Of a stretch of DNA of 64,000 nt, positions 1-11,155 are shown piece by piece (the stretch's first letter is position 1; every line of letters begins with the position of its first letter). Source of the DNA: Marsupella aquatica (lineage: Eukaryota > Marchantiophyta); NCBI GenBank assembly GCA_973895155.1, contig OZ316891.1, forward strand, positions 20,584,001 to 20,648,000. Direction: 5' to 3'. Both the position numbers and the translations under genes were made by a program. The notes beneath the pieces were generated by a model. It was given only the letters and a program-made list of their open reading frames with translations. It was not told the DNA's origin and ran no database searches.

Positions 1-2652
1 GTCGTCGATCGCAGAGGCGGATGGATAGATAGATAGATTGGCAGAGAGTAGACCCACCAGATTGCGGCCCCTCTCTTTCCAGCTAACGACCAACAAAGGT
101 TGATTGCAAGATTGTTGGTCCAAGAGGAATCATTCAGATCTGCCAGTCAGTGAGCTGACGAGGAGCAGAGCAGGGCATTTACAGGCGAAGAGCTGGTCAG
201 CCTTAAAGAAGCGGTACTTTACGAGACAGCCAACGGCAAAGAGAGGCTGCAGGCTCTGAGGTACTGGGTCGTGTTGATGGGGTGGGAGAGTTTGAAAGAT
301 TTGAAGAAGAAGATGGTAGACGAGAGCAGCAAATAACCGAGGATTGGGGACGTTTTATGTTAGTTCACCTGATTTACGTGGAAGGAACACGGTCCAGTCA
401 TCGCTTACTGTTAATTACTACTACTGCTCTCGACGGCCAGCCGCTGAAACGAGGTCGCTGACTGCGGTACTTTTGAGTTATATGTAATCGGTACATTAGC
501 GCATGCTGCTGCGGAAGCGACAGACCAGGGAGTCCTAGTGGAAGTGCATTGGCAGAGCTCTAATAGGAAAGTGCACCAAGAGTCACTGGAGAAAACAGAG
601 GCAGACAACACGAGCAGAAGCAGCAGCTCACGAGGCAGGCAGGTAGGGAAAGGCATGATGTATGCACTGTCCAATCACTGCCCTCCTTCGAGCAGATTGG
701 CTCTGGAGAAGGCAGGAAGTCATCCCGCCTGCATGCTGCTGCAGCGCGTACGCCGGGCTGGGTGCTGGAGAAGAGATTGACGAGGTGGCTCTCACTCCGC
801 GGGCAGAGAGAGGGACGAAAGAGCAAGAGGACATAGGGAGAGCGAGGGCAGATGGCGTGTTAGGAGGCTGATCGGATGGATTTATGAATCTTCATCCGGG
901 TATTAATCTCGACGAAGCAACGGCTAAAGTGAGATGTGGAAAAGTGGGCACTGAGGTGAGGAGCTATGGGTAGGCGGTGGTGGTCTACGCTGGCGAAAGG
1001 TGGTGGTGGTGGTCCGGATTCCGCTCATTCGCTAGCCAGGTTTAATTTTGCATTGTTCGGAGAATCGTTGAGTGGTTTAGTTAGATTCGATAAGTTGTAC
1101 CCTGTTGGGTTCCAATGCGATCATCTGCAATCCTATGTGAACGTTTCAACGAGTTGGGGAGGGTGACGATTTTGTTTTGGAGGAAGTCGAAAAGATTCTG
1201 CTTGAGCGGGATAGCGAAGGGAGGTGCTTGCACAGTGCGGGTGTCTTGAGGTGGGTGGGCATTACGGAGGGAGGATCAGCGTTTTGCAGTGATCGGTGCT
1301 TTCCTTCGTGGTGGAGTGGTGCTGTGTCCTTACGTGGTTGGACTGGGATTCACGAATCGGACGAGGAGCGTTGTTGATTGTGCACTCCGGTGAGGCTGGC
1401 TGGGGCCTCAAAGCTGGTTAAACGAAAGGCAAAGGAAAGTTTTAACTGGAATGGAAAAGTTCTGAATGGTGACCGGAAGTGCCAAGGTGTGGGGCGGACT
1501 GGCTGTTTGGGTCGGGGCTCTTGGTATTCTTTCTCCTGGGCTCGCAAATTGCGGGGGCCTTTTGGCTGGTCGGGAGCTGGAGCACTCGGGTGGAGCTTTG
1601 ATTGGAGCTTGAGTGCAGCTTCTGAGAGCAGCGGAAGCTGTCTTCTCCTCTTGGGGCCTGTGCGCTCGGACGACTGCTGGTGTGCGAGCCTTTTTTTTCT
1701 GCTCCAGTGCGTTTGAAGCTACGGGAAACTCGGAGGTCTGCTGGTGATACTTTGTGGAGGCAGATTTTGAAGGTTGTGTGACCAACGTGCTAGGGGATTT
1801 ATCGGTTTCTTGCCCGGTGACTGTCTAGGCGTCGCTTTGTGGTGGACTGGCGGCAACTTATCACCTCTGAACGTTTGTATCTGTTTGGAGAGTTGGGGAG
1901 AGTCGTGGTACGTGGTGATATACGAAGCTGGACGTCAGCGTGAGGTGAGAACAGAGACTGCTGCTTCCTTAATTTTGCAAATTCCAAGTTTGGATTGTTT
2001 TCGGTAGAACGGAACATACCTTTGAGTCAAGAGCCGGGGAATAGAATAAGGGATGGATTATAATGGAGCGAATGCAATGGGAGTTCAATGGGAGCCTCCG
2101 GCCCTCGTCGCCTAGCTGGGAGGGTCTTGGAAAGGAAGGATATGGGACTCGGAATGAGGAAGCATCTCGTGGGAAGAGAATTGCAACTCTTCATTTCGAG
2201 TACGCGGCCTTCCCTCTGAACGAGCATCATTAGTCAGCTTGCGTTAGTAAACTCTTCTTCAAACAAAAGGGCAGTTCTATCGAAGCTTTCAATCCTGGTT
2301 CTGCACCCTGTAGATCAAATCTATACCATTTTGTAGTGGCTGCTAATTTACCCGCAACTTATAATTTCTGCCGTCTATTAATCCACTAAAGAATTTCAGG
2401 AGGCAGTTGACCACATAGACTCTCTTGTAAAACAGCATGAGTGCTCTCATCCAACAATCTAGTCTGATATGAAGTTCCAATTCGGCGGTCGGCAGTGGAC
2501 GAAACATTGAAGTGCTTAGAAAATTTTCAACCTCGTTGCATGATTGTGTTTGATATAATCATCTGACGCCCAATGTACATTGTGTTCTTCGTATTGACGC
2601 GGTCAGAGCAAACTACTGTGTCCCATCTCATCTCGCAACAGTGGATTGAGCT
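1..2652 (+). other. upstream region and probable long leader of the ARM-repeat gene
   Basis: No convincing coding exon is seen on either strand; open frames here are short and unlike known proteins. The stretch is mixed, G-rich around 960-1800, and ends directly at the ARM gene. I infer promoter and untranslated leader, possibly with one or more leader introns, but transcript ends cannot be placed from sequence. The part at 2240-2545 is a diverged copy of sequence near 18 kb. Confidence 0.5.
2240..2545 (+). repeat. dispersed duplicated segment, copy A
   Basis: By eye this aligns over about 300 bp, in the same orientation, with 17889-18250. Shared blocks include 'gctgctaatttaccsgca', 'gccgtctattaat' and 'aagtgcttagaaaatttt'. 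I judge the copies roughly 70-75% alike with small indels. Copy A lies directly upstream of the ARM-repeat ORF; copy B lies just past the 3' end of the minus-strand Nudix-DPP III gene. It may be an old segmental duplication or an unnamed transposon fragment. Confidence 0.8.
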
Positions 2653-4545
2653 ATGATAGTCTACGAAGGTAGCGAGGCGGAGCAGCAGCAACAGACTGTG
2701 GGGGCTTCATTCTCCGTGGGCAGAAACGTGGAGACGTGGTTACAACGTTCGCAAGAGCTGGCGAATATTGTAGGTGGCGAGGCATCCGGAGTGAAGGCAT
2801 TTCTGGGAAGATGGAAGACTATCAGGAGCCGGTTACTGCAGCTGCCAGCCCTGTTGAACGAGCTGGCCCAGACGCCATGCTTTCTTCAGAACTCCTTGAT
2901 TTTGGAGCTCTTGGAGTCCATTGTTGGGAGCCTGGAGGAAGCCAAGCAGTTGGTCGATAGGTGTACGGAGCTTAGTTATGTGGGTAAGCTCCAAATGCAG
3001 AGCAATCTTGATGCTCTTGCTGCCAGGCTAGACTTGCACATACACGATGGTCAGCTCATGCTCAAGAGTGGAGTGCTCAAACAAGCCCCCGTGGTGCCAA
3101 CAATGGCCACACCAGAAACCAGTAGGGAGGCAATGCGATGGACTATTAAGGACCTCCTTGCCCGTCTGCAGATTGGCAACACCGAATCGAAGCAGAAAGC
3201 GTTGGACACTCTCGTAGATTTAATGCATGATGATGACAAGAACGTCCTCTTTGTGGCCAGCCAAGGGGGCATTTCTGCCCTGGTCCACTTACTGGATGTG
3301 AGCTTACCAACTCTCAGAGAAAAGGCCGCCTCTGCAATCTGTAGCCTGGCATTGAACGATAGCTGTGAGCACCTCGTTGTCAGCGAGGGCTCAATTGCTC
3401 CGCTCGTGAGGTTACTGGATTCTGGCAGTTCACTGGCGAAGGAGAAGGCTGCCTCCGCATTACAGGGGTTGGCCTACACTGCGGAAAATGCCCGAGCAGT
3501 GGCTGCACATGGGGGCATTCCTGCTCTCATCGAGCTCTGTCGAATCGGCACACCTGCCACTCAAGCAGCAGCAGCCGGAGCCATCCGAAATCTTGCCGGG
3601 GTAGTGGAAATCCGAGCCGGTGTAGCGGACGAGGGGGCCATTCCCATCATGATCAATCTGATCACTTCAGGGACAGCAGTAGCACAGGAGCATGCAGCTG
3701 CGGCACTCCAGAACCTGGCTTTGAGCGATGACAGGATGAGACAGGCAATTTCCAAAGAAGGGGGCATTGAACCTCTCCTCAGATATTTGGACAGCACAAC
3801 TAGCCCTCGAGCTCGAGAGATCACAGTCGAAGCCCTCCGCAACATAGCGGCCTCCCCTGCGAATTCTGAATCTTTGATTGAAGCTGGATTTCTTCCCAGG
3901 TTGGTTTCTGTGCTCAGAATTGGGCCTCTCACTGCTCAGCAATCCGCAGCTGAGGCTGTTTGTTACTTGGCCCAGTCGGAAGACTCTCGGCAGGCTCTTG
4001 GGGAGGCGGGCATCATTCCCCCTCTCGTGAAAATGCTCGACGCCAAGACAAGCTGTGCACAGGAGTTTGCTGCACAGGCCTTATCTCGCTTGTTACAAGT
4101 GGAGAGCAATTGCAAGGAGTTTATGTACGAGGAGCAGGGTATTCCTGGTCTGGTCCAGTTGCTAGACATCCGCAACACCACCATCGCCAAGCAATTCCCA
4201 ATCTCTGCTCTCGCTGCTCTTGTGGGCAGTGCAAGATGTCGCAAGCAGATGGTTGCTACCGGTGCTTGCGTCCATCTTCGAGCTCTAGCTGACACGGACG
4301 TTGCCGGAGCAAAGCGGCTGCTGGAGCGCCTCGAACGAGGCAAACTCCTGAAGATGTTCTCCAGAAAGATGTCGTCGAAGAAGGTACTTTCCCCCCACTT
4401 TGTTCTGCATGCAATAGTAGTAGCGGTCCCATATCTAGCTCTGTTGCTCTGTTTGCTCTTGACTGTGGCAGCTGCCTCTCCTGAAATTTCCCAATGGTGG
4501 GCTGACTGCGTGGTCATGTCAAGGGAATTTGTCTGTCAAGAGTGA
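2653..4545 (+). CDS. ARM-repeat protein with plant-specific N-terminal domain and C-terminal membrane anchor
   Basis: A single uninterrupted 630-residue frame. The start is well supported: an in-frame TGA lies at 2647-2649, two codons before the ATG. Residues 1-150 are a helical region of the kind found at the N-terminus of a plant ARM-only family; about 170-570 are armadillo repeats, seen as recurring GGI.ALV.LL, AA.AL.NLA and VVAEGGI-like patterns (for example 'GGIPALIEL', 'EGAIPIMINL'). Near residues 585-607 is one strongly hydrophobic segment (LHAIVVAVPYLALLLCLLL), predicted to anchor the protein, with a short tail. There is no U-box, so it is not an obvious E3 ligase. ARM repeats bind partner proteins; the partner and compartment are unknown. 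Absence of introns is typical of several such plant genes. Family assignment is confident, function is not. Confidence 0.92.
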   Translation: MIVYEGSEAEQQQQTVGASFSVGRNVETWLQRSQELANIVGGEASGVKAFLGRWKTIRSRLLQLPALLNELAQTPCFLQNSLILELLESIVGSLEEAKQLVDRCTELSYVGKLQMQSNLDALAARLDLHIHDGQLMLKSGVLKQAPVVPTMATPETSREAMRWTIKDLLARLQIGNTESKQKALDTLVDLMHDDDKNVLFVASQGGISALVHLLDVSLPTLREKAASAICSLALNDSCEHLVVSEGSIAPLVRLLDSGSSLAKEKAASALQGLAYTAENARAVAAHGGIPALIELCRIGTPATQAAAAGAIRNLAGVVEIRAGVADEGAIPIMINLITSGTAVAQEHAAAALQNLALSDDRMRQAISKEGGIEPLLRYLDSTTSPRAREITVEALRNIAASPANSESLIEAGFLPRLVSVLRIGPLTAQQSAAEAVCYLAQSEDSRQALGEAGIIPPLVKMLDAKTSCAQEFAAQALSRLLQVESNCKEFMYEEQGIPGLVQLLDIRNTTIAKQFPISALAALVGSARCRKQMVATGACVHLRALADTDVAGAKRLLERLERGKLLKMFSRKMSSKKVLSPHFVLHAIVVAVPYLALLLCLLLTVAAASPEISQWWADCVVMSREFVCQE

Positions 4546-6320
4546 GTGATTTAAAGATAGCGGATCAACATGCTGGCTCTGGTGCTGAGGATGAATGATA
4601 GATGCTTCGTGTGTGCTGGTTCCTTCACTGATGCAGCTTGGTGGATCATGAACGCGTGCACCAGGAGGCAAAGCTCAAGAGTCAATGCTGTCAACCACCA
4701 TCGCAATGTGGGTTGATCGGCTGCATTCCGATCTCGGTGCGCATCAACATTGCGACATCACGGGAGCTTGATCAAACGTCTACCACTCCATTCGTCGATG
4801 ACTTTCAGTAATAGCGGCCGATCAACCAACCAATCCTCGAGTCAATCAACCGCACGTCTGTCCATCGGTCCGTCTATTTCATCTAAATTGAGAAGCTGGC
4901 CCACCGATTTTCGGCAGTTTTTAACGTCTACTCGAGAGTGCTCAAGATGCTTCTGTGGATGTCACCTTCAACCTCTTGCCTTTCAACTCACTCCGCAGCA
5001 TGAAGGGATTCTGCCCGTCTATGGTCCTGGGTGTTTACTGGCGAAGCTATCAGATGGATCTCAGACGGTTTTGTCAATGCAAGCAGTGTAGTGGTTGGGT
5101 GGTTCAATGAGCCTCGTACGTCTCGGCTTCTGAGCAGCTGGCTGTAAATCTTACTCGGCCTCCCAGGGTCAAGAAGTTTTCGAGATTTATTTTCCGGAAG
5201 ATCCTAAGGCTGTTTGATACCAACGAATGGGTTGGTTCAACAGCCAGGTACAGTTATCCTATTTTCAACAATTCGATCACCTTCCTGTACTAGCCTCGAG
5301 TACTTTCTCTTTTACTGTATCAATGCCCAACAAGTGCAAGAGGTATTACTCAGTCTGATGGGATGATTGCTCAAAAGATTTGCGGTTCAATAGTATTCGA
5401 GGGTATCTTTTCTCAAGGTCAATAGACAAGGAGCATTGTAGCTCTGCTCTATCTTGTTGTAAGATATGTAAAGACTCGTGAGTTCCTTCTCACCTCTATC
5501 ACTAAGATACTACGCTCAAGTTCGTTCCACTGCCACAGCTGCAAGTCGTTACATGGTATGCCCTGTAACGGGTTTCGAATTCGAGCTGGAGCTTCAAGTT
5601 TTGCGTATCAGACCTCTCGTCAGAGTCAATCTTAGATCCTTCCTTGTGTTCCAATAGAAGCACCATGGCAGTACCGGGTGGAACTAGGGAGGCTCAATGG
5701 GATCTCGAGATGGGCTTTTTCTCTTCAGAAGATTAGACGAGCTTGACAAGACGTCTGGCTCTAATTTGCACTATTGTAAAATGTATCATAGAAGACAATG
5801 ATAGTGACTTCAACTGTCATACCGATAATGAACGTTTCTGTCCTCAGCTGAGGATTCATTATTCAACGCGACCACAATTGATCCAGGATTTTGCCATTTT
5901 TGTTGGCCTGTGTTGTTGTTGGACTTTGTTGCTCACGCTCACCATGCAGTAATTTCTCGTTTCTGACAACAGACACGCTGTTCACTTTTGGCCATCATTG
6001 CAATGAACTTGTCTAAAGCGAATGACTCAGCAACACCCACTGTAGTCTGTCCAACTACTGTCGATGATGGACTACGAAAAGAAAGCAAAGTCCCCTCAGT
6101 TGCCTGCAAACCACTTTTTCTCAGGGATTGCTGGAACGAGAGCAATTTCAGCCACAGAATGCGATTAATAACATACAAAGTGGATCTGGGCATCTACAGC
6201 GTGTGCATGGTTTCTCATGTGAATCATAAAAGCATCTGGACGTCAAAAGGGCCGTGCGGACCCTCAACTGTTGATGGGTTGGTCAACACTGTAGCCAAAA
6301 AGATAAGAGGATAATTATAG
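4546..6320 (+). other. 3' flank of the ARM gene, no gene recognised
   Basis: The sequence after the stop probably includes the 3' untranslated region. Frames such as 4750-5091 and 5988-6314 lack recognisable domains or convincing composition. I see no RNA gene or clear mobile element. Confidence 0.5.
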
Positions 6321-6371
6321 CGTCACGTCAGGGTCAACATAAAAACGAGCATGTGAAGCCGAAGGTGTGAA

Positions 6372-6605
6372 GTGGAATCGGGAACTGAATGAATGATGGA
6401 TTTGGCTTGTGGATGAATCATGTGAAAGACATCAAGGCAGTAAAGGAACACGGAAGAGATGGAGCACAAGCGATGGGGACTGCCCAAGGTGGAATCGGGA
6501 ACTGAATGAATGATGGAATTGGCTTGTGGATGAATCACGTGACAGACATCAAGGCAGTAACGGAACACGGAAGAGATGGAGCACAAGCGATGGGGACTGC
6601 TGTGG
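6372..6605 (+). repeat. tandem duplication, two copies, period 117 bp
   Basis: The block beginning 'gtggaatcgggaactgaatg' occurs at 6372 and again at 6489 with only a few differences, and both copies end in 'gatggagcacaagcgatggg'. Short frames on the minus strand here are products of the repetition. Confidence 0.93.
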
Positions 6606-6755
6606 TGTGCTCTTCACCCTACATCCACGACTACACGGTAGTTTTCACGTGCTTTTCGTCGTAATTGTGAAGTAAATGGTGTTATGATGTGCACACGTTC
6701 GTAGATGAGTGGATGGAAGCACGAAATTTCACCCCTGAGCTCTTTCCCTTGGTCT

Positions 6756-6975
6756 CCACTAGATCACAATGCAAATGCAAACTCTCTACAGCCCCCTGAG
6801 CTCCATCCCCAGGTCTCCATAAGACCACAATGCACCCCCCTGAGCTCCATCCCCAGGTCTCCACAAGACCACAATGCAAGCCCCCCTGAGCTCCATCCCC
6901 AGGTCTCCACAAGACCACAATGCAAGCCCCCCTGAGCTCCATCCCCAGGTCTCCACAAGACCACAATGCAAACTC
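6756..6975 (+). repeat. minisatellite, period about 45 bp, four to five copies
   Basis: Units read 'gagctccatccccaggtctc' then 'cacaagaccacaatgcaagc', nearly identical between about 6790 and 6970. The second half matches the start of the longer 245-bp repeat units downstream ('ctccactagaccacaatgca'), so this looks like local amplification of a piece of that larger repeat. Open frames across it, such as minus 6682-6966, are repeat artefacts. Confidence 0.92.
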
Positions 6976-7351
6976 TCTCTATAAGGCCAGTCTTGCATGT
7001 GTAAGGTCCTCAAAAAATAGTCCCTTTGCACTTACTAAATTGCCTTGATTCTCCTTTCTTGCTAAGTGTGAGGTGCACAAGAATTTTCTTGTCTGTTATT
7101 TTTACTTTTGTTAATTTTTGCTTGGTCATTTCTTGTCCCTGTTGTCTGTTTTATTCTGACTTCAAAAGACCTGACCTCGAGGGGCCGGGAAGTTTCCAGC
7201 CCTTGCCCTTGGTTCTCCACTTTGTATGCCAGAAGCGTTGCCTGATTAGGAGGTTCTCAGTCCATAATGCCTGATTAGGAGGTTCTCAGTCCATAATGTA
7301 CTGTGGGCAGGAAAACTAAGGACCACTCAGGTGCAAGAGTGCTCTTCAAGT

Positions 7352-8193
7352 GTGCAAGATGTTAATCAGAGTCATTCAAAGTGGCAGTGTAGCAAATACA
7401 ATAGTTTTTACACAGTATTTATAGAAAGATTTCATACATGGCAGTTTGACATAAAACTGTGGCAATATTGTATTTTAGTTCATCTTAGTGACAAGGTAGT
7501 CAAAAGCTGATTGGGAAAAATCTTTGATTTGATCAATTCCTTCCCCAGGTTTTCCACTAGACTACCACAAAGTCTCTATGAGCGCGCACAATATGGATAA
7601 GAGTACTTATAAGTGGTGATATGACAAATACAACATTTGCCACACTGTAGTTATATAGGACAGTCATTATATGTTGTAGCATAGCAAAATATGCAATAAA
7701 AACTGTGGCGGTTTTGTTTGTGCACATCTTTAGTGGCATTGTAGGTGAAGCTGATTGGAGAATTTTGGATTTTGATCAAGTACTTCCCCAAGCCTCCACT
7801 AGACTACAATGCAAACTCACTATATGTGTGCACAATATGGATAGGACTTGTTTTTATACACAGTACAACAAATACAATAGTTGCTACACAGTAGCTATAT
7901 GCAACAGTCCTTATACATGGCAGTATAACAATTACAATAAAACTGTGGCAATATGTTTGAATGTAATTGTGCACACCTTTAGTGGCATTATAGTCAAAAG
8001 CTCATTGGGAAAAATCTTGGATTCCATCACAATTATTTCCCTAGGTCTCCACTAGACCACAATGCAAACTCTCTATTTGTGTGACAATATGGAGAAGAGC
8101 CATTAAGTGGTGGTATACCAAATACAATAGTTGCTACATAGTACATATAAGTTACAGTTGTTAAACATGGCAGTATAGAAAATACCCCCAAAA
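7352..8193 (+). repeat. diverged tandem repeat, period about 245 bp, four units
   Basis: Units begin near 7352 (5' truncated), 7549, 7792 and 8046. Each carries in order 'ccactagactacaatgcaaa', 'cacaatatggataagagt', 'aaatacaatagttgctacac', 'catggcagtataaca', 'aaaactgtggcaatat', 'cacctttagtggcatt' and 'attgggaaaaatctt'. Spacing is 243 and 254 bp. The fourth unit is cut off where the foldback element starts. No protein is encoded. Confidence 0.9.
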
Positions 8194-8907
8194 CCCCAAA
8201 TGTATGTTCGAACGGGCATGCTCTAAGAAAACCGGGTTGCCAGGCATTCAGGCAGCTGACGCGGGTGAGAGGGGGGAAAAGTGAGGCTGGGGAGGAGGGT
8301 CTGGACAACCTGTTCCCTCCCAATATTGACCCTTCAACCTTGGCTCACGGGCAGGGAGGCCAAGGTTCTCCCAAGAAAAATGTCGGGCCCCTTGGGACAA
8401 AATGAAAACACATTTGCTTATTCTGCGCGGGACACTGTGTGCATGGAGCGCTGCGCTGATGTTGCAATTAGAGTGAAAAGGTCAAAGTTGCATTGTAAGG
8501 AGATAATTGCACGACTCAATGTTGACACATCGGGGATATGAAACTGCGGGGTGATCGAAGTTGTGCTCCAAGTAAAACTTAGGGCAATTTCAAATGCTTC
8601 AATTTGAGACAATTCAGTTTAGGGTGCGATGATCGAGCAGCTGAGCTCTGTCCAGTACTAGATGGAACAGCTGCACTCTCTCCATTGAAACCTTTGCAGC
8701 GACAGACTTTTATGTAGGCATATTGTAGAGAACACAAAGCACCATCCGGGCCTTCAACGGGCAGTACAGGTTAACGGGAGGGAGCAAGTTGTCCTGACCC
8801 TCTTGCCCCGCCCTCACTTCTCCCCCTCTCACGTACCCGCGTCTGCTGCCTGAAGTCTTGGCAACCCGATTTTCTCACAGCATACTCGTTCAAACATACA
8901 TTTGGGG
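8194..8907. mobile_element. foldback (long inverted-repeat) element, 714 bp
   Basis: The left arm (8194-8345) and the reverse complement of the right arm (8758-8907) align over about 150 bp, starting 'CCCCAAATGTATGTT' and sharing 'CGGGTTGCC', 'GACGCGGGT' and 'GTGAGAGGGGG'. The roughly 410-bp middle has no recognisable gene. It interrupts the fourth 245-bp repeat unit, so it is younger than that array. A non-autonomous DNA element is the likeliest explanation. No clear target duplication was seen, although a 17-bp stretch at its right end (8901-8917) recurs directly at 8958-8974. Confidence 0.75.
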
Positions 8908-9397
8908 TCCCACCAAGCCATTCTAAACTTAGTGGGTCTGGTTGAGTAGGTTGGTTTAGTTTGGGGTCCCACCAAGAATATCTTTCAAGAAAAGCACACT
9001 GACCAATGAAAAGTACAGTCAAGTTTTATGACACAAAGATGCTACTATTTGTGCAGTTAATTCAATGTGCCTTATGAATGACACTCATTTCAGTAAAGAA
9101 CATAAACTAAGGAAAGAAAGACATAAGGGGAACTTAAGACAGTGTGCATTCATGTTATTCTGAATCCTTTCTCTCACTCATGAATATACTTTGTCCAAGT
9201 GGTGGAGCCATTGGTTTCATCTCTAAGAGATCACAAACTTGAAAAGTTATAAGGGGGCTGCCCAAATAAGTTCAAAATTCTCTAGAATACCTAAAATTAA
9301 AGGTGTCTAAAAATTAATTTAAAATGTATAAGACAGATTGAAATTAAAATACATGACACAAAAACTCTGAATAAGACAAAATCTGAAGTGGATTCAC

Positions 9398-9660
9398 CAT
9401 ATAACAGCTTCAAACTTTCTATAAGCATACACAATATGGATAAGAGTCATCACAAGTGGCAGTATAAATAATACAACAGTTATTACACAGTGGTTGTCTG
9501 TGACAACAGTTATACATAACAGGTAGTTGTAAGTGAATATCATTATGCATGGCAGTATAACAAACACAATAAAAACCATGAAGGAATTGGAATTGCCCAC
9601 ATCTTTAGTAGCATTTTAGTGGAAAGTGGATTGGGAAAAATCTTTGAGTTGATCAATTAT
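9398..9660 (+). repeat. separated unit of the 245-bp repeat family
   Basis: Shows the same ordered blocks as the units at 7352-8193: 'acacaatatggataagagtc', 'catggcagtataacaaacac', 'cacatctttagtagcatttt' and 'ttgggaaaaatctttgagtt'. It is more diverged and carries a small internal expansion. Confidence 0.85.
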
Positions 9661-10906
9661 GTCCAATCAAATGAAAACTGAGTATTGTGCCCATGGATAT
9701 CAATCTTGTAGAATAGCTTGACCCAAAAACTCCCTTAATTGATATTGCTCTTGAATTGTCAGATTGCAAATTGCCAATTGGTCATCATGCCTAAGTTAAG
9801 TTGGTTTCCTATGCCCTACAAGTTTTGAGGCCACTAATCAACATTGATAGGCTCAAGGAAATTTCCCTAAGAAACCCAGTTGTAAAATATATTCTAAGCA
9901 AATATAGCACTTGTTTCTACATTTCAAGCATGCAATTCTAAATTGCTTTATGTGTTGCTTCTGAATCATGAAGACACAACCACTTTGGTGAACCGGTACA
10001 GATAAGCTATGCTGAGGTTTCCTTTCTCAACAAAGTTTTTAGATAGCTTGTCAATTTCTCCTTAGGTCTTAACACCTGAATGTCTTCTTGCAAGTCATAA
10101 AATCCAATTATCAGAGTCCCTAGTAATTAGAACATATTCCTCAATGAAGAGTGCATCTTATTTTACTGGATCCACTCAATTCAAGCTGATATTTTTATTT
10201 CAGTAGGAAAATTGAACAGAAACTTTCAGTGACAACAAAACTATATTTTGTTTGTAACTGAAGCTTCAAGATTTTCAAAACCTCAAATATGATAGTATCC
10301 TACCTCCTTATTCTCGTTCAAAATGAATGACATCTGGATTCAGGACAATCGCACAATTAAAACCAATCAACTTAACCAGATGCAATAGTTAAGCCTAACA
10401 CTGCATGAGACCATAGCCAGTGTTCTTAGATAGTACACTCCAAAGGATTCAAATATAATGCTTCTTGTCTAAGTGAATAAGGAATAGAGTATAGTCAGAA
10501 CAACAAGCAAAGTGATATTTTGGTAGAGCATAAGTAGGGTTCAAGCTCCAATTAACCAGACTTGGAACTACTAGTGACTTCATCTTCCTAGGAGTGGCGT
10601 GTCGCTGTGTCTATTCTCGTATCTATTTTGGTGCTAGTGACTAAGAGAGAGTGCACCTGGTGTCCCTACCCATTGCAAAATAATAATCTATCCACCACAG
10701 ATTGAAGAGTTGAATTCCAAAATAAAAGGAAGGTCAAGCCTATGAAAGCTTGTTGCTAGATAGGATTGGTGTCTAGAATACTACCTAGTTTCTAAGTTGG
10801 ATAAACTCAAATAATATAAATTGGTTTTGTTGTCTCTGTTTTGACTTCATTATGAACAAGAGGTATGACATGGCATTAACAAGTTAGGATACTATTTAGC
10901 CCCGGG

Positions 10907-11155
10907 GGGTTAACTAAGTGTATATTTTGGGGTACCACATGCGATCCTAGCCTAATATAAATAGACCTATTTTATAAGGAAAATATTTCAAGAATATTTC
11001 TTATTTTCAATATTAATAACCTATTTGACTTTATAAAAGGTATACATTAGAGAATATTCCATAAAAATGAGTTTATAATGCCTTCTTTTGCCTCCAACAC
11101 TTTTTAAAAATTTAGTTCATTTCTATCAAAAATACCTATTTTGGACGCACTTGGT
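10907..11155 (+). repeat. dispersed AT-rich repeat, copy A
   Basis: Aligns in the same orientation with 58674-58905. Shared blocks include 'taagtgtatattttggggta' (versus 'ttagtgtatattttgaggta'), 'ctaatataaata', 'cctattttata', 'agaatattcyataaa' and 'gagtttata'. No coding potential. The type is unknown: perhaps a MITE or LTR fragment. Confidence 0.75.

Noticed and set aside
6682-7031. Repetitive Trp/Gly-rich frames on the minus strand (WSCGDLGMELRG-like)
   Set aside because: They simply translate the 45-bp minisatellite in several frames.
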